Source: Peristeroidobacter agariperforans
Lineage (GTDB): Bacteria; Pseudomonadota; Gammaproteobacteria; Steroidobacterales; Steroidobacteraceae
Direction: 5' to 3'
Assembly (NCBI RefSeq): GCF_004138335.1
Contig: NZ_RYFW01000001.1
Span: 2,563,244-2,627,243, forward strand
DNA: 64,000 nucleotides
A program made the position numbers and the translations under genes. The first letter of the stretch is position 1. Every line of letters begins with the position of its first letter. The notes beneath the pieces are model-generated. The model saw only the letters and a program-made list of their open reading frames with translations. It ran no database searches and was not told where the DNA came from. Shown here piece after piece: positions 50,328 through 59,789 of the stretch.

Positions 50328-51287
50328 TCAGGAATCGGGCGACGCCACCGCCCGAGTCAGTTCTGTCGACACCTGCCACAGCTTCGCGGCCATCGCGCGG
50401 TCCGTTTGCTGGGCGCTTTGCGGGGCGGGATTGCAGTCGGCAAAGTATTCGCCCGTCACTTTGGCGAGAGCAGGATTGGTCGCGGCATAACACACGGTCG
50501 CCGCGCCTTGCGCCGGTGTCTTCATGTTTGGCGGAGCGCTGGAGGTTGACAGGTTGCGGCGAATGTTTGTGTCCACCGGGCCCGGCGTTACGCAATTCGA
50601 GGTGGCGCGAGTGTCTCGCAGGCGTCGTGACAACTCGAGAGAGAACAAACCATTGGCGAGCTTGGAGTGGTGGTAGCCCTTCTTGTACCAGTGGCGGCCT
50701 GACAGGTCGGCGAACTGAATGCCACCCTGCGGCGCCTGTTTGTGATTGCCGCTGCCGACAGTCACGACACGGCCTTGCTCAGCGGCAATCACGCGATCGA
50801 GCAGCCGCTGCGTGAGAATGAAATGGCCGAGATGGTTGACGACGAATTGCTTCTCCAGGCCATTCACCTGCTGCCAGTCGTCGAGAATGATGCCGGCATT
50901 CAGAATCAGCATGTCGATGTTGACGTTCATGGCGCGAATGGTGCTCGCGCAGGCGCCGACTGACCCGAAATCCGCCAGTTCCAGCGCGACGGGCGTCGTC
51001 TTGCCGCTGACCTTTGCGCAAGCTTCCTTGCCCTTATCGAGCGTGCGAGCCGTGCCGATGACATGAGCGCCACGCAGGGCGAGAACGCGCATCGTTTCGA
51101 ACCCAATACCGGAGTTGCACCCGGTGACCACGGCGGTCTTGCCGGCGAGATTCAAGCCGGCGGTGACTTCTTCGGCTGTCGATGCTCGTGTGAACGAGCT
51201 GCGCGGTGTTTCGGCTGAAGAGAATGCTGAGATGTGAGTCGCCGCCGTGGCGAGCGCGACTCGATAGAGAAGGTCGCGTCTATTCAC
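50328..51287 (-). CDS. Short-chain dehydrogenase with Tat-like signal
   Basis: A 319-residue SDR related to retinol-dehydrogenase-type enzymes. The cofactor motif is TGCNSGIGFETMRVLALRGA, the NAG motif is LILNAGIIL, and the catalytic YxxxK is YHHSK. The N-terminus MNRRDLLYRVALATAATHIS looks like a short Tat signal, unusual for an NAD(P)-dependent SDR. The GTG at 51287 overlaps the stop of the upstream M23 gene as GTGA, favouring it over GTG 51299. Substrate unknown. Confidence 0.82.
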   Translation of the reverse strand: MNRRDLLYRVALATAATHISAFSSAETPRSSFTRASTAEEVTAGLNLAGKTAVVTGCNSGIGFETMRVLALRGAHVIGTARTLDKGKEACAKVSGKTTPVALELADFGSVGACASTIRAMNVNIDMLILNAGIILDDWQQVNGLEKQFVVNHLGHFILTQRLLDRVIAAEQGRVVTVGSGNHKQAPQGGIQFADLSGRHWYKKGYHHSKLANGLFSLELSRRLRDTRATSNCVTPGPVDTNIRRNLSTSSAPPNMKTPAQGAATVCYAATNPALAKVTGEYFADCNPAPQSAQQTDRAMAAKLWQVSTELTRAVASPDS

Positions 51288-51931
51288 TGCGCCGGGCACG
51301 ATTCAGCGATGTAAACCGCATCTTTGAGCACGGCGCCCGCAACGTTGCAGAAGCGCACATTGCGTTCTCGTTTGCTGTTGTCATTGTCGAGTAGAAAACC
51401 GCCCGCGTCGATCGGGTTGGTTGCATCCGGCACGGCCACTTCGAAATGCAGATGGTCGAGCATGGCGCAACCGACCGCGCCTTCCTCGCCCAGGTACGTG
51501 CCCGCCTCGACCTGGTCGCCGACGCGCAGTTTGGCGCCTTGGGTAATGGAGCCCCGCCGCAGATGCGAATAGTTGGTCCACTCGCCGTTGTCGTGCGCGA
51601 TCCAGATGAAGTTGTTGCGGCAGTCCGCGGCAGCGCGGCCGCTTTGTTGTTCGCCGTAGCTGTCTTGAATCGCCACCACCTTGCCCGCAGCAGCGGCGAC
51701 AATCCGGTATGGCGCTTTGCCTCCAGTGCCCGTCATGTCGATGCGACCGATCGGTCGATGCGTGTTCGCATCGTCAAAGATTTTGATGCGAGTGCCGTCC
51801 GCGTACGGCAACCGGTACACGCCTGCGCTATTCGGAAGCGGCAGCGGTGCGTCAGTGGCAGCCGGTGCGAGTGGGGCGAACACGGTCAGCAGCAGGGCCG
51901 ATCGATAGATCCCTTGCGGATTCAGATTCAT
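51284..51931 (-). CDS. M23-family peptidase-like protein, exported
   Basis: A 215-residue protein with a signal peptide (about 1-24, ending APAA) and an M23/LytM-like domain: IVAAAAGKVVAIQDSYGEQQ, the HDNGEWTNYSHLRRGSI strand, GDQVEAGTYLGEEGAVGCAM and the metal-site-like DHLHFEVAV. The usual first zinc motif HxxxD is not obvious, so it may be a degenerate, activating type. It starts within the nth stop (ATGA). Confidence 0.8.
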   Translation of the reverse strand: MNLNPQGIYRSALLLTVFAPLAPAATDAPLPLPNSAGVYRLPYADGTRIKIFDDANTHRPIGRIDMTGTGGKAPYRIVAAAAGKVVAIQDSYGEQQSGRAAADCRNNFIWIAHDNGEWTNYSHLRRGSITQGAKLRVGDQVEAGTYLGEEGAVGCAMLDHLHFEVAVPDATNPIDAGGFLLDNDNSKRERNVRFCNVAGAVLKDAVYIAESCPAQ

Positions 51932-52671
51932 ACGCTTCCTCGTGCTTTGATCGATGATCTCGGGCGCGAATTCTTCCGCGGCCGCGCGGCGGTTCTGGGC
52001 TTCTTGGCGAACATGCTATGTCGTTCCTTCGTCTGCTCTGCGGGCGTTTTTTCCTTGTACTCGCACAAATCCAGGATCACACACTCCGGGCACTTCGGTT
52101 TGCGTGCGATGCAAGTGTAGCGGCCGTGCAGGATCAGCCAATGATGCGCGTCGTGTGCGTACTCCGGCGGTACGACCTTCAAGAGATGATCTTCGACCGT
52201 GCGCACGTTGTCGCCGGGCGCGAGGCCGGTGCGATTCGAGACACGGAAGATGTGGGTGTCGACGGCGATCGTCGGGTGGCCGAACGCGGTGTTCAGAATG
52301 ACATTCGCCGTCTTGCGGCCGACGCCGGGCAACGCTTCCAGCGCCTCGCGCGATTCGGGAACCTGGCCGCTGTGCTGCTCGACCAGGATGCGACAGGTGG
52401 CGATCACGTTCTTCGCCTTGGTGTTGAACAGGCCGATGGTCTTGATGTACTTCGAAAGTCCGTCCACGCCGAGCGCCAGCATGGCCTGCGGCGTGTTCGC
52501 GTGTTTGTACAGCTCGCGCGTGGCGAGATTGACGCTCTTGTCCGTGGCCTGCGCCGAGAGGATCACCGCGATCAACAACTCGAACGGCGTGGAATATTCC
52601 AACTCGGTCGTGGGCTTGGGATTGGCGGCCTTGAGGCGCTCGAAAATCGCGGCGATCTTTTTTCGGTTCAT
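51928..52671 (-). CDS. nth: Endonuclease III
   Basis: A 247-residue DNA glycosylase/AP lyase for oxidised pyrimidines. The helix-hairpin-helix is EALPGVGRKTANVIL with the catalytic Lys, the catalytic Asp is in AVDTHIFRVSNR, and the 4Fe-4S loop is CIARKPKCPECVILDLC. A basic C-terminal tail of about 30 residues is extra. The gene overlaps rnfE by four bases, the classical gammaproteobacterial rnf-nth order. Confidence 0.95.
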   Translation of the reverse strand: MNRKKIAAIFERLKAANPKPTTELEYSTPFELLIAVILSAQATDKSVNLATRELYKHANTPQAMLALGVDGLSKYIKTIGLFNTKAKNVIATCRILVEQHSGQVPESREALEALPGVGRKTANVILNTAFGHPTIAVDTHIFRVSNRTGLAPGDNVRTVEDHLLKVVPPEYAHDAHHWLILHGRYTCIARKPKCPECVILDLCEYKEKTPAEQTKERHSMFAKKPRTAARPRKNSRPRSSIKARGSV

Positions 52672-53357
52672 GATGCGGTGGGATTGCGGCTGGCTATCCA
52701 GTTGCGCACGGCGATCAGCAGGCCCAGTGAAATGAATGCGCCCGGCGGCAGCATGGCGAGCAGGAAGCCCATATCGACGCTGAAGACTTTGATCTCCAGG
52801 TGCTCGCCCCAGTTGCCGAACAGCGTGGCTGCGCCGCTGAGCAATGAGCCGCGGCCCACCAGTTCGCGAGCGAAGCCTAGTGCAATCAATGTCAATGCGA
52901 TGCCGAGGGCGATGCGCACACTGCGGATGAGCGCCGTGCCGCGGCTTACATCGCGTGCTTGGATGTGATCGATCACAACGATATTCACGGCCACCAACGG
53001 CAGGAACACGCCGAACGATGCACCGAGATCGTGGAACCACGCGCGCATGAAGAGTTCTGCCGCTGTCACGAGTCCGGCGGTGACGAGCAGGCTGGCGGGA
53101 AGAACAATCGAGTCAGCGAGCCAGCGGCGGAGGGCGCTGAGCAGGAGCGTCGCCAGCGGAAAGATCACTAGCACCAGTGTGCTGAAGCCAAGCGCTTTGA
53201 CCACGGTGTCGCTGACCGCGAGCAAAGGGCACAAGGCAAGCAGCTGTAACGTGCTGCCGAACGCGCGGTGCCGCGCCGGAGGCGGAGGGAGGTTGCTCGC
53301 GGCGCCCGGCCTGACGCTCAGGCCTTCGATGCTCTCGTTTGGCGACGGTACGCTCAT
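52668..53357 (-). CDS. rnfE: Rnf complex subunit RnfE
   Basis: A 229-residue membrane subunit of the Rnf ferredoxin:NAD oxidoreductase. Six helices and family patterns (LCPLLAVSDTVVKALGFSTL, FGVFLPLVAVNIVVIDHIQA, FLLAMLPPGAFISLGLLIAV) are visible. The first 30 residues are Pro-rich and longer than usual. It overlaps rnfG by four bases. Confidence 0.93.
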   Translation of the reverse strand: MSVPSPNESIEGLSVRPGAASNLPPPPARHRAFGSTLQLLALCPLLAVSDTVVKALGFSTLVLVIFPLATLLLSALRRWLADSIVLPASLLVTAGLVTAAELFMRAWFHDLGASFGVFLPLVAVNIVVIDHIQARDVSRGTALIRSVRIALGIALTLIALGFARELVGRGSLLSGAATLFGNWGEHLEIKVFSVDMGFLLAMLPPGAFISLGLLIAVRNWIASRNPTAS

Positions 53358-53992
53358 TGCGGCTTGCCGTCCTGATACAAACGATCCTCATTGCCTTGAT
53401 AGAACTCCAGCGTGCGGCGTACGGCCTTCACGATGGCGCGCGGCGTAATCGTCGCGCCGGTGAACGCGTCGAAGTCACCGCCGTCCCGACGCACGGTCCA
53501 GCGTTGCTGCGGCGGTTTCGTTAGCGACAGTCCGCGAAACTCACCGAGCCAGCCGGCATCGCGGTTCTCGAATGCGTCGCCGAGCCCGGGAGTTTCATTG
53601 TGACGAATCACCTGCACGCCGAGCAGTTGGCCGCCGGGCGCGATGGCGACCAGCAACTCGATCGGCCCGCGATAGCCATCCGGTGCAACCGGTCGAAGGG
53701 CAACCGCGACAGGCAGTCCGGCTTTGCGCATGCGATATGCGATGATCGGTGTCGCCGCGCCGAGCAGATCGGGCGCCATGACTTCCGTGATATCGACGAG
53801 CGGGTCGTTGTCGTAACTCTTTGGCGGCACCAGCGCATCCAGATGTTGTTTGATCCAGACTTGCTGGTTGCGAGCGATGCGATCGCGCGTGAGATTCGCA
53901 AACGTGACCAACCCGACCGTGAGCACCGCCGCGATGATCGCGAGCGTCGCCGTAGGTGCGGCGATGTGTCGCTTGTCAGCGGGCGTGGCCAT
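53354..53992 (-). CDS. rnfG: Rnf complex subunit RnfG (FMN-binding)
   Basis: A 212-residue protein with one membrane helix (about 14-34) and a periplasmic FMN-binding domain. The covalent FMN Thr is in DAFTGATITPRAIV; the family pattern VIRHNETPGLGDAFENRDAG is present. It overlaps rnfD by 17 bp. Confidence 0.93.
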   Translation of the reverse strand: MATPADKRHIAAPTATLAIIAAVLTVGLVTFANLTRDRIARNQQVWIKQHLDALVPPKSYDNDPLVDITEVMAPDLLGAATPIIAYRMRKAGLPVAVALRPVAPDGYRGPIELLVAIAPGGQLLGVQVIRHNETPGLGDAFENRDAGWLGEFRGLSLTKPPQQRWTVRRDGGDFDAFTGATITPRAIVKAVRRTLEFYQGNEDRLYQDGKPQ

Positions 53993-55013
53993 AGATGCGC
54001 GGAATGGTGTAGCGGTCGATGAGCGGCACTGACAAGTTCATTAGCAGCACCGCGAAGGCCACGCCATCCGGATAACCGCCCCAGGTGCGGATGACATAGG
54101 TCAGCACGCCAATGCCGGCGCCGTAGATCAAACGACCGCGATCGCTGGTCGCTGCCGAGATCGGGTCGGTGGCGATGAAGAAAGCGCCCAACACGCTCGC
54201 ACCGGACGTGAGATGGAAGATCGGGCCCGCGTACGTGCCTGGATCGATCATGTACATCAGCGATGCACACACGACGATGGCGCTGAGCATGGCAACGGGA
54301 ATGTGCCAGCGGATGATGCGTAACTGGAGCAAGGCGAGGCCGCCGGCCAGCGTCGCGACGTTGATCCATTCCCAGCCTCGACCGCCGAGCGTGCCGAAGA
54401 TCGGCGCCGCTTGCGCCTCGGCCATCGTCATGCCCATCTTCAGATTGGTTCGTAGCGCATCGAGCGGCGTCGGCGACGTTACTGCGTCCCAGGTGAGCCG
54501 CGATGGCAGAGATCCAGTGAGAATCGCCTGGATCGTTTCGCCAATCGATAACTTGACGTGCTCGATGTCCATGCCCGCGGGGGGCAACCACTGCAACAGT
54601 TGCACGGGAAACGATACGAGCAGCACGGCGTAACCGACCATGGCCGGATTGAACGGGTTCGCGCCCAGGCCGCCATACAAATGTTTCGCCAGCAAAACGG
54701 CGAATGCCGTGCCGCTTACCACCAGCCACCACGGGGCCAGCGGCGGCAGGCACAGTGCCAGCAGCATCGCGGTCACAATTGCGCTGCCATCTTTCAAGAA
54801 CGGCTCGAGCGGCTTGCGCCGCAAGCGCAACGCCAGCGCTTCTGAGATCAGCGCCGTCGCCGCGCCGAGCACAATCTGCACCAGCAATCCCGCGCCGAAG
54901 AACACTACGTGCAACGCCACCGTCGGCAGCAATGCATAGATAACAATCCGCATGACCCGCCCGACGCTGTCATGAGCGACCACATGCGGAGCCGGTGCGG
55001 TGGGGAAGGTCAT
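53976..55013 (-). CDS. rnfD: Rnf complex subunit RnfD
   Basis: A 345-residue membrane subunit with about nine helices. Family motifs include GLGANPFNPAMVGYAVLLVS and LTSGASVLGAFFIATDPISA. In the latter the residue that carries covalent FMN in characterised RnfD proteins (Thr of SGAT) is Ser. The order with rnfC and rnfG and four-base overlaps support co-translation. Confidence 0.93.
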   Translation of the reverse strand: MTFPTAPAPHVVAHDSVGRVMRIVIYALLPTVALHVVFFGAGLLVQIVLGAATALISEALALRLRRKPLEPFLKDGSAIVTAMLLALCLPPLAPWWLVVSGTAFAVLLAKHLYGGLGANPFNPAMVGYAVLLVSFPVQLLQWLPPAGMDIEHVKLSIGETIQAILTGSLPSRLTWDAVTSPTPLDALRTNLKMGMTMAEAQAAPIFGTLGGRGWEWINVATLAGGLALLQLRIIRWHIPVAMLSAIVVCASLMYMIDPGTYAGPIFHLTSGASVLGAFFIATDPISAATSDRGRLIYGAGIGVLTYVIRTWGGYPDGVAFAVLLMNLSVPLIDRYTIPRIYGHAR

Positions 55014-56470
55014 GAAGTGGGTTCGTTCTTGGGTCGACGCTTCTCCGCCAGTTTCGCACGATGCTCGGCTTCAAGGCGCGCGAGGCGTTCGTTACGGGCG
55101 AGGAAGCGGGCACGGGCGGCGTGGGCGGAGAGGTGAGCGTCGAGCTCGCGGGTGAGCAGCGGCTTGGCTTCGCGGAAGCGCTCGACGAGCGGGATCTGGC
55201 TGGGGCACACGTAGTCGCAGCAGCCGCATTCGATGCAATCGAGCAGGCCGTGACGGGCAAGCTGGCCGCCGTCGAACGGTTGCAGGTACCAGTGCAATTG
55301 CTGAGGCAGCAGGAAAGCAGGACATACTTGTGAGCAGTTGCCGCAGCGGATGCACGGCATCTCCAGGCCGCGGGGCTGAAGATCGAGAGCGGAAGCCGCG
55401 ATGATGCAGTTGGTTGCTTTCACGACGGGTAGATCGTCGTGAGACAACGAGGTGCCCATCATCGAGCCGCCCATGATGAGACGCGACATGCGCTCGGTGT
55501 AGCCGCCGCAATCGGCGATGAGACTGGAGAAGGGAGTGCCGATACGCGTTTCCCAGTTGCCGGCCTCTCTCACTCCGTCGCCGGTAACAGTGACGATGCG
55601 GCTCACCAACGGTTGTCCATCGCGAATCCAGCGAGCGATGGCAGCCGCGGTGCCGACGTTTTGACAGACGACGCCGATGTCCGCGGGCAAGCCGTCGTGG
55701 GGCACTTCGGCATCGAACACCGTTGCGATCAGTTGTCGCTCGCCGCCGGCTGGATAAATGGCCGGCACGACTTTGATGCGAACTCTGGGATCGGCGGCTT
55801 TGTCGACGGCCTGGCGCAGGGCGGCCTGCGCTTCGGGCACATCGTCTTCGATCGCGATCGTGCAGTTCGGCGAGCACAGCGCGTGTAGCAACGCCCGGGC
55901 GCCGAACACGATGTCCTCGGCGCGCTCGCGCATCAGCACTTCGTCGCAACTGATGTACGGCTCGCACTCCGCTCCGTTGAGCAGCAGCTGCGGGCCGTTC
56001 TCGCACAACGAGCTTTCGAGTTTGTTCGCGGTCGGGAACGCGGCGCCGCCCAAGCCCACGATGCCGCCGCGAGCGATGTGCTCGCAGGCCTCGTTCGGCG
56101 AGATCTGTTCGAACGAAACGATGGCCGCGGCGTTGTCGAATCGCTCGTCGCGACCATCGTTGGCAATCACGATGCTGAGCGTCGGCGCACCCATGCGATG
56201 CGGCGCCGGCCGAGGCTCGATGGCGATCACTTCGCCAGACACGGGCGCGTGCAACCAGGCGCTGATGCCCGGCGCAGGCTGCGCAATCGGTTGCCACATG
56301 CGGACGCGATCGGCAGGCTTCACCAGCGGCACGGCTGGCAGGCCGGAGTGCTGATCGAGCGGAATCACATAGCGCTCGACCAGACTCGCCGCGCGGATCG
56401 GGGCTTTGGTGGAGCGCTGCTTGTGCGCTTCGATGCGCAGACCGCCGGCGAGTAATTCTCGGGCGGTCAT
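55010..56470 (-). CDS. rnfC: Rnf complex subunit RnfC
   Basis: A 486-residue peripheral subunit that handles NADH and electrons. An N-terminal SLBB/biotinyl-like part ([20 protein letters not shown]), a [18 protein letters not shown]-site motif and two 4Fe-4S motifs ([24 protein letters not shown]) are present. It is shorter at the C-terminus than enterobacterial RnfC, which has long Ala-rich repeats. ATG 56470 overlaps the rnfB stop. Confidence 0.94.
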   Translation of the reverse strand: MTARELLAGGLRIEAHKQRSTKAPIRAASLVERYVIPLDQHSGLPAVPLVKPADRVRMWQPIAQPAPGISAWLHAPVSGEVIAIEPRPAPHRMGAPTLSIVIANDGRDERFDNAAAIVSFEQISPNEACEHIARGGIVGLGGAAFPTANKLESSLCENGPQLLLNGAECEPYISCDEVLMRERAEDIVFGARALLHALCSPNCTIAIEDDVPEAQAALRQAVDKAADPRVRIKVVPAIYPAGGERQLIATVFDAEVPHDGLPADIGVVCQNVGTAAAIARWIRDGQPLVSRIVTVTGDGVREAGNWETRIGTPFSSLIADCGGYTERMSRLIMGGSMMGTSLSHDDLPVVKATNCIIAASALDLQPRGLEMPCIRCGNCSQVCPAFLLPQQLHWYLQPFDGGQLARHGLLDCIECGCCDYVCPSQIPLVERFREAKPLLTRELDAHLSAHAARARFLARNERLARLEAEHRAKLAEKRRPKNEPTS

Positions 56471-56970
56471 CGTGCAACCGCGGGCGCCGGTCGCATGACG
56501 ATGCAATCGACCGGGCAGGGTGGAATGCACAACTCACAGCCGGTGCAGTCCGCCGCGATCACCGTATGCATATGGCGTGAAGCGCCGACGATGGCATCGA
56601 CGGGGCACGCTTGAATGCACTTGGTGCAGCCGATGCAGGCGTCCTCTTCGATGAAAGCGACCGCCGGATGGTCGGGCACGACGCCGAATTCCTTGCCCAC
56701 CGGCTTGGGCTCGACGCCCATGAGGCCGGCCAGTGCTTTCGCCGTGCGTTCGCCGCCGGGCGGGCATTGATTGATATCGGCCGCGCCTCGCGCGATGGCT
56801 TCCGCATACGGCCGGCAGCCTTCGAAGGTGCAGCGGCGGCATTGTGTCTGTGGCAGCAGCGCGTCGATGCGATCGGCCAGAGAGATTTCTCTGGGCGCGC
56901 CGGCAGTGGCAACGCTCGCAACGCCGGCAAGCGCGGCGAGGACGACGATTGTGACGAGCGCGGTAATCAT
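56467..56970 (-). CDS. rnfB: Rnf complex subunit RnfB
   Basis: A 167-residue iron-sulfur subunit. It has an N-terminal membrane helix, the Cys cluster [20 protein letters not shown] and two ferredoxin motifs ([32 protein letters not shown]). It starts 10 bp after the rnfA stop. Confidence 0.94.
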   Translation of the reverse strand: MITALVTIVVLAALAGVASVATAGAPREISLADRIDALLPQTQCRRCTFEGCRPYAEAIARGAADINQCPPGGERTAKALAGLMGVEPKPVGKEFGVVPDHPAVAFIEEDACIGCTKCIQACPVDAIVGASRHMHTVIAADCTGCELCIPPCPVDCIVMRPAPAVAR

Positions 56971-56980
56971 CGCGAGTTCG

Positions 56981-57559
56981 TCATTCCTGAATCAGCCCGG
57001 TGAACCCCATGAACGCCAGCGCCATGATGCCAGCACTCACCAGCGCGAGCGGTGCGTCCCGAAACACCTTGGGCACGTCGGCATGTTGTAACCGGTCGTG
57101 CATGGCCGCGAACGCCAGCATCAAAAAGCCCAATGCCACGGCCATCGCAATGGAGAATGCCACGGCGTCGACAATATTCTGCATCCGTGCGTCGACCATC
57201 AGCGCGATGCCGAGCACGGCGGAGTTCGTTGTTACGAGCAGGGTGAAACCGGGGCGCTGCGGCTGCAGGCGGCCGTCACGCCGCAGGGCGAACTCAACCA
57301 GCGGCACGACCGCCACTGCCACGATCACGAATACAAACGTTCGCAGGTAGCCCAGCGCGTTCGGCTCCAGCAGCCAGCTCGACAGCGACCAGGCGATTGC
57401 GGCCACGACCGGAATCGCAATCAGCGAAGCGATTGCCAAGCCCTGTGCGCCTTGCAAAGTGCCCGTGACGGCTTCGAACGGCCGCCACGAGGGCATGCGT
57501 GTCAGTGCCATCACGTTCACCAGGACGGCGCTGAGCAGAATGAGCAAGAGCGCGGACAT
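56981..57559 (-). CDS. rnfA: Rnf complex subunit RnfA
   Basis: A 192-residue membrane subunit with six helices; family pattern [19 protein letters not shown] and [11 protein letters not shown] at the end. First gene of rnfABCDGE, starting 24 bp after the metG stop, so metG and rnf may share a transcript. Confidence 0.92.
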   Translation of the reverse strand: MSALLLILLSAVLVNVMALTRMPSWRPFEAVTGTLQGAQGLAIASLIAIPVVAAIAWSLSSWLLEPNALGYLRTFVFVIVAVAVVPLVEFALRRDGRLQPQRPGFTLLVTTNSAVLGIALMVDARMQNIVDAVAFSIAMAVALGFLMLAFAAMHDRLQHADVPKVFRDAPLALVSAGIMALAFMGFTGLIQE

Positions 57560-57583
57560 GGTTAGAGCGCTGCCGCCGCGTTG

Positions 57584-59692
57584 CTATTTCACTTTCATGC
57601 CTGCGGTCGCGCCGGAATCCGGCGAGAGCAGGAAGATATCTTTGCCGCCCGGACCCGCCGCCAACACCATTCCCTCGGACATTCCAAAGCGCATCTTGCG
57701 CGGCTTCAGATTGGCGAGCATCAGCGTGAAGCGGCCGACCAGCTGATCCGGCGTGTACGCGGAGCGAATGCCGGCAAACACCGTGCGCTGACTCTCGCCG
57801 AGATCCAGCGTGAGCTTGAGCAGTTTGTCGGCGCCTTCGACGGCATCAGCTGCCACGATCTTTGCGATACGCAGATCGAGCTTCGCGAAATCCTCGACGG
57901 TGACTTCGGCCAGCGCGCCCACCGGTGGAGTTTCCTCGGCCGGTTTGGCCGGCGTCGTGGACGCGACGGTCGTGGCCTTCGCGGCTGGCTTTACTTCCGG
58001 CTCGCCGTTATCGAACAGCGCGACCAGTTGTTTTGGATCGACGCGCTGGAGCAGATGCTCATAGGCGCCGATCTCGTGACCTTCCGGCAGCCACTGATGC
58101 TGACCCCAGCGCATCTGCGCATCGCTCAGTCGCAGGAAGCCCTGCACCTTGCGCGCAGTCTCCGGCAGCACCGGCGCCAGCAATACGGTGAGGTACCAGA
58201 ACAAGTTCAAGGCGGTCGAGCACACCTGGTGCAGTCGCTGTTCTTCGCCGGCGACCTTCGCCAGCTCCCACGGCTTGGCGGAGTCGATGTATTGATTCAC
58301 GCGATCGAGCAACGAGCCGATCTCGCGCATCGCCTTGCCGAACTCGCGGCCTTCATACAACTCGCCGATGCGATTCCAGCATTCGCTGTCGCTGACGAAA
58401 TCCTGCGCCAACTGTTGCGCGGCTGGATCGAGCGCGCCGAGCTTGCCGCCGAAACGTTTGGTGATGAACCCGGCGCAGCGGCTGGCAATGTTCACGTACT
58501 TGCCGACCAGGTCGGAGTTCACGCGCGCGACGAAATCATCGGGGTTGAAATCGATGTCTTCGACATACGCGTTGAGCTTGGCGGCGAGGTAATAGCGCAG
58601 CCACTCGGGATTCATGCCGAGCTCGAGATAGCGAACCGGGCTCAGGCCGGTGCCGCGAGACTTCGACATCTTCAGGCCGGACACGGTGATGAAGCCGTGC
58701 ACATAGACGTTGTCCGGAACCTTGCGGCCCGCGAACTTCAGCATCGCCGGCCAGAACAGCGTGTGGAAGTAGATGATGTCCTTGCCGATGAAGTGGATCT
58801 GCTGGACGTCATCCGACGTGATGAACTGTTCGAACGTGCGCGATTCGCCGTTCGCCTTCGCCTTGCCGGTCGTGAAATAGTTCTTCAACGACGCGAGATA
58901 ACCGACCGGCGCGTCCAGCCACACATAGAAATACTTGCCCGGCGCGTCCGGAATCGGGATGCCGAAGTAGGGCGCGTCGCGGGAGATGTCCCAGTCGCCC
59001 AGTTCCCGGTCCCCTTTGCCGGTGAGCCATTCGCTGGCCTTGTTCGCCACCGAAGGCTGCAAACGTCGGGTCCACTCGGTGAGGAGTTCGACGCAGCGCG
59101 GGTCGGACAGCTTGAAAAAGAAATGATCCGACGACTTCAGCACCGGCTTGGCGCCGGACAGCGTCGAATAGGGATTGATCAGGTCGGTGGGCGAATACAC
59201 CGAGCTGCAGACCTCGCAGGCGTCGCCGTACTGATCCTTGGAGTGGCAGTTCGGGCATTCGCCTTTGATATATCGATCGGCGAGGAACATGTTCTTCACC
59301 GGATCGAAGAATTGTTCCACCGGCTCGCGGTAGATCAGGTCGTTGGCTTGGAGCGCGCGATAGATCTCCTGAGATAACTCGGTGTTCTCGGGCGAGTGAG
59401 TCGAATGCCAGTGATCGAAGCTCAGCAGGAACCCGTTCAGCGACTGCGGGCGGCCGGCGGCGATGCGAGCGATCAGCGCTTCCGGGGTGATGCCTTCGGC
59501 TTCGGCCTTGAGCATGATGGGCGCCCCGTGAGCGTCATCCGCGCCCATCCAGTGGACCTTGTGGCCCTGCAGGCGCTGGAACCGCACCCAGATGTCGGCC
59601 TGGATGTACTCCATGATGTGACCGATGTGGAACGGTCCATTGGCGTACGGCAGGGCGGTCGTGACGAAATAATTACGAGGTGCGGCAGTCAT
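57584..59692 (-). CDS. metG: Methionyl-tRNA synthetase
   Basis: A 702-residue class I aminoacyl-tRNA synthetase. HIGH is in [17 protein letters not shown] in [15 protein letters not shown], and the zinc knuckle is [19 protein letters not shown]-terminal tRNA-binding domain (about 600-702, [20 protein letters not shown]) follows a Pro/Ala/Thr linker. Two tandem palindromes lie 37-70 bp upstream of its start. Confidence 0.96.
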   Translation of the reverse strand: MTAAPRNYFVTTALPYANGPFHIGHIMEYIQADIWVRFQRLQGHKVHWMGADDAHGAPIMLKAEAEGITPEALIARIAAGRPQSLNGFLLSFDHWHSTHSPENTELSQEIYRALQANDLIYREPVEQFFDPVKNMFLADRYIKGECPNCHSKDQYGDACEVCSSVYSPTDLINPYSTLSGAKPVLKSSDHFFFKLSDPRCVELLTEWTRRLQPSVANKASEWLTGKGDRELGDWDISRDAPYFGIPIPDAPGKYFYVWLDAPVGYLASLKNYFTTGKAKANGESRTFEQFITSDDVQQIHFIGKDIIYFHTLFWPAMLKFAGRKVPDNVYVHGFITVSGLKMSKSRGTGLSPVRYLELGMNPEWLRYYLAAKLNAYVEDIDFNPDDFVARVNSDLVGKYVNIASRCAGFITKRFGGKLGALDPAAQQLAQDFVSDSECWNRIGELYEGREFGKAMREIGSLLDRVNQYIDSAKPWELAKVAGEEQRLHQVCSTALNLFWYLTVLLAPVLPETARKVQGFLRLSDAQMRWGQHQWLPEGHEIGAYEHLLQRVDPKQLVALFDNGEPEVKPAAKATTVASTTPAKPAEETPPVGALAEVTVEDFAKLDLRIAKIVAADAVEGADKLLKLTLDLGESQRTVFAGIRSAYTPDQLVGRFTLMLANLKPRKMRFGMSEGMVLAAGPGGKDIFLLSPDSGATAGMKVK

Positions 59693-59728
59693 TTAGGCGC
59701 GGGAGGGCAGCGGCAAAGAGCCAAATTA

Positions 59729-59762
59729 TTCCACATGTGGAACGATTCCACATGTGGAACGA
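59729..59762. repeat. Tandem perfect palindromes upstream of metG
   Basis: The 17-bp unit TTCCACATGTGGAACGA occurs twice without a gap (59729-59745 and 59746-59762). Each contains the perfect 14-bp palindrome TTCCACATGTGGAA. The pair sits in the 97-bp gap between the PilT-like gene and metG. It looks like a double operator or a pair of hairpins; no T tract follows on either strand. Confidence 0.8.
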
Positions 59763-59789
59763 TCCGGCGCGGCTGGCAGCTGTCCGCTG

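Noticed and set aside
57581-59377. Long plus-strand frame of 598 codons opposite metG
   Set aside because: It is antisense to a clear methionyl-tRNA synthetase with intact HIGH and KMSKS motifs. Its composition (Arg, His, Asp, Val) is that of a complement of GC-rich coding DNA.
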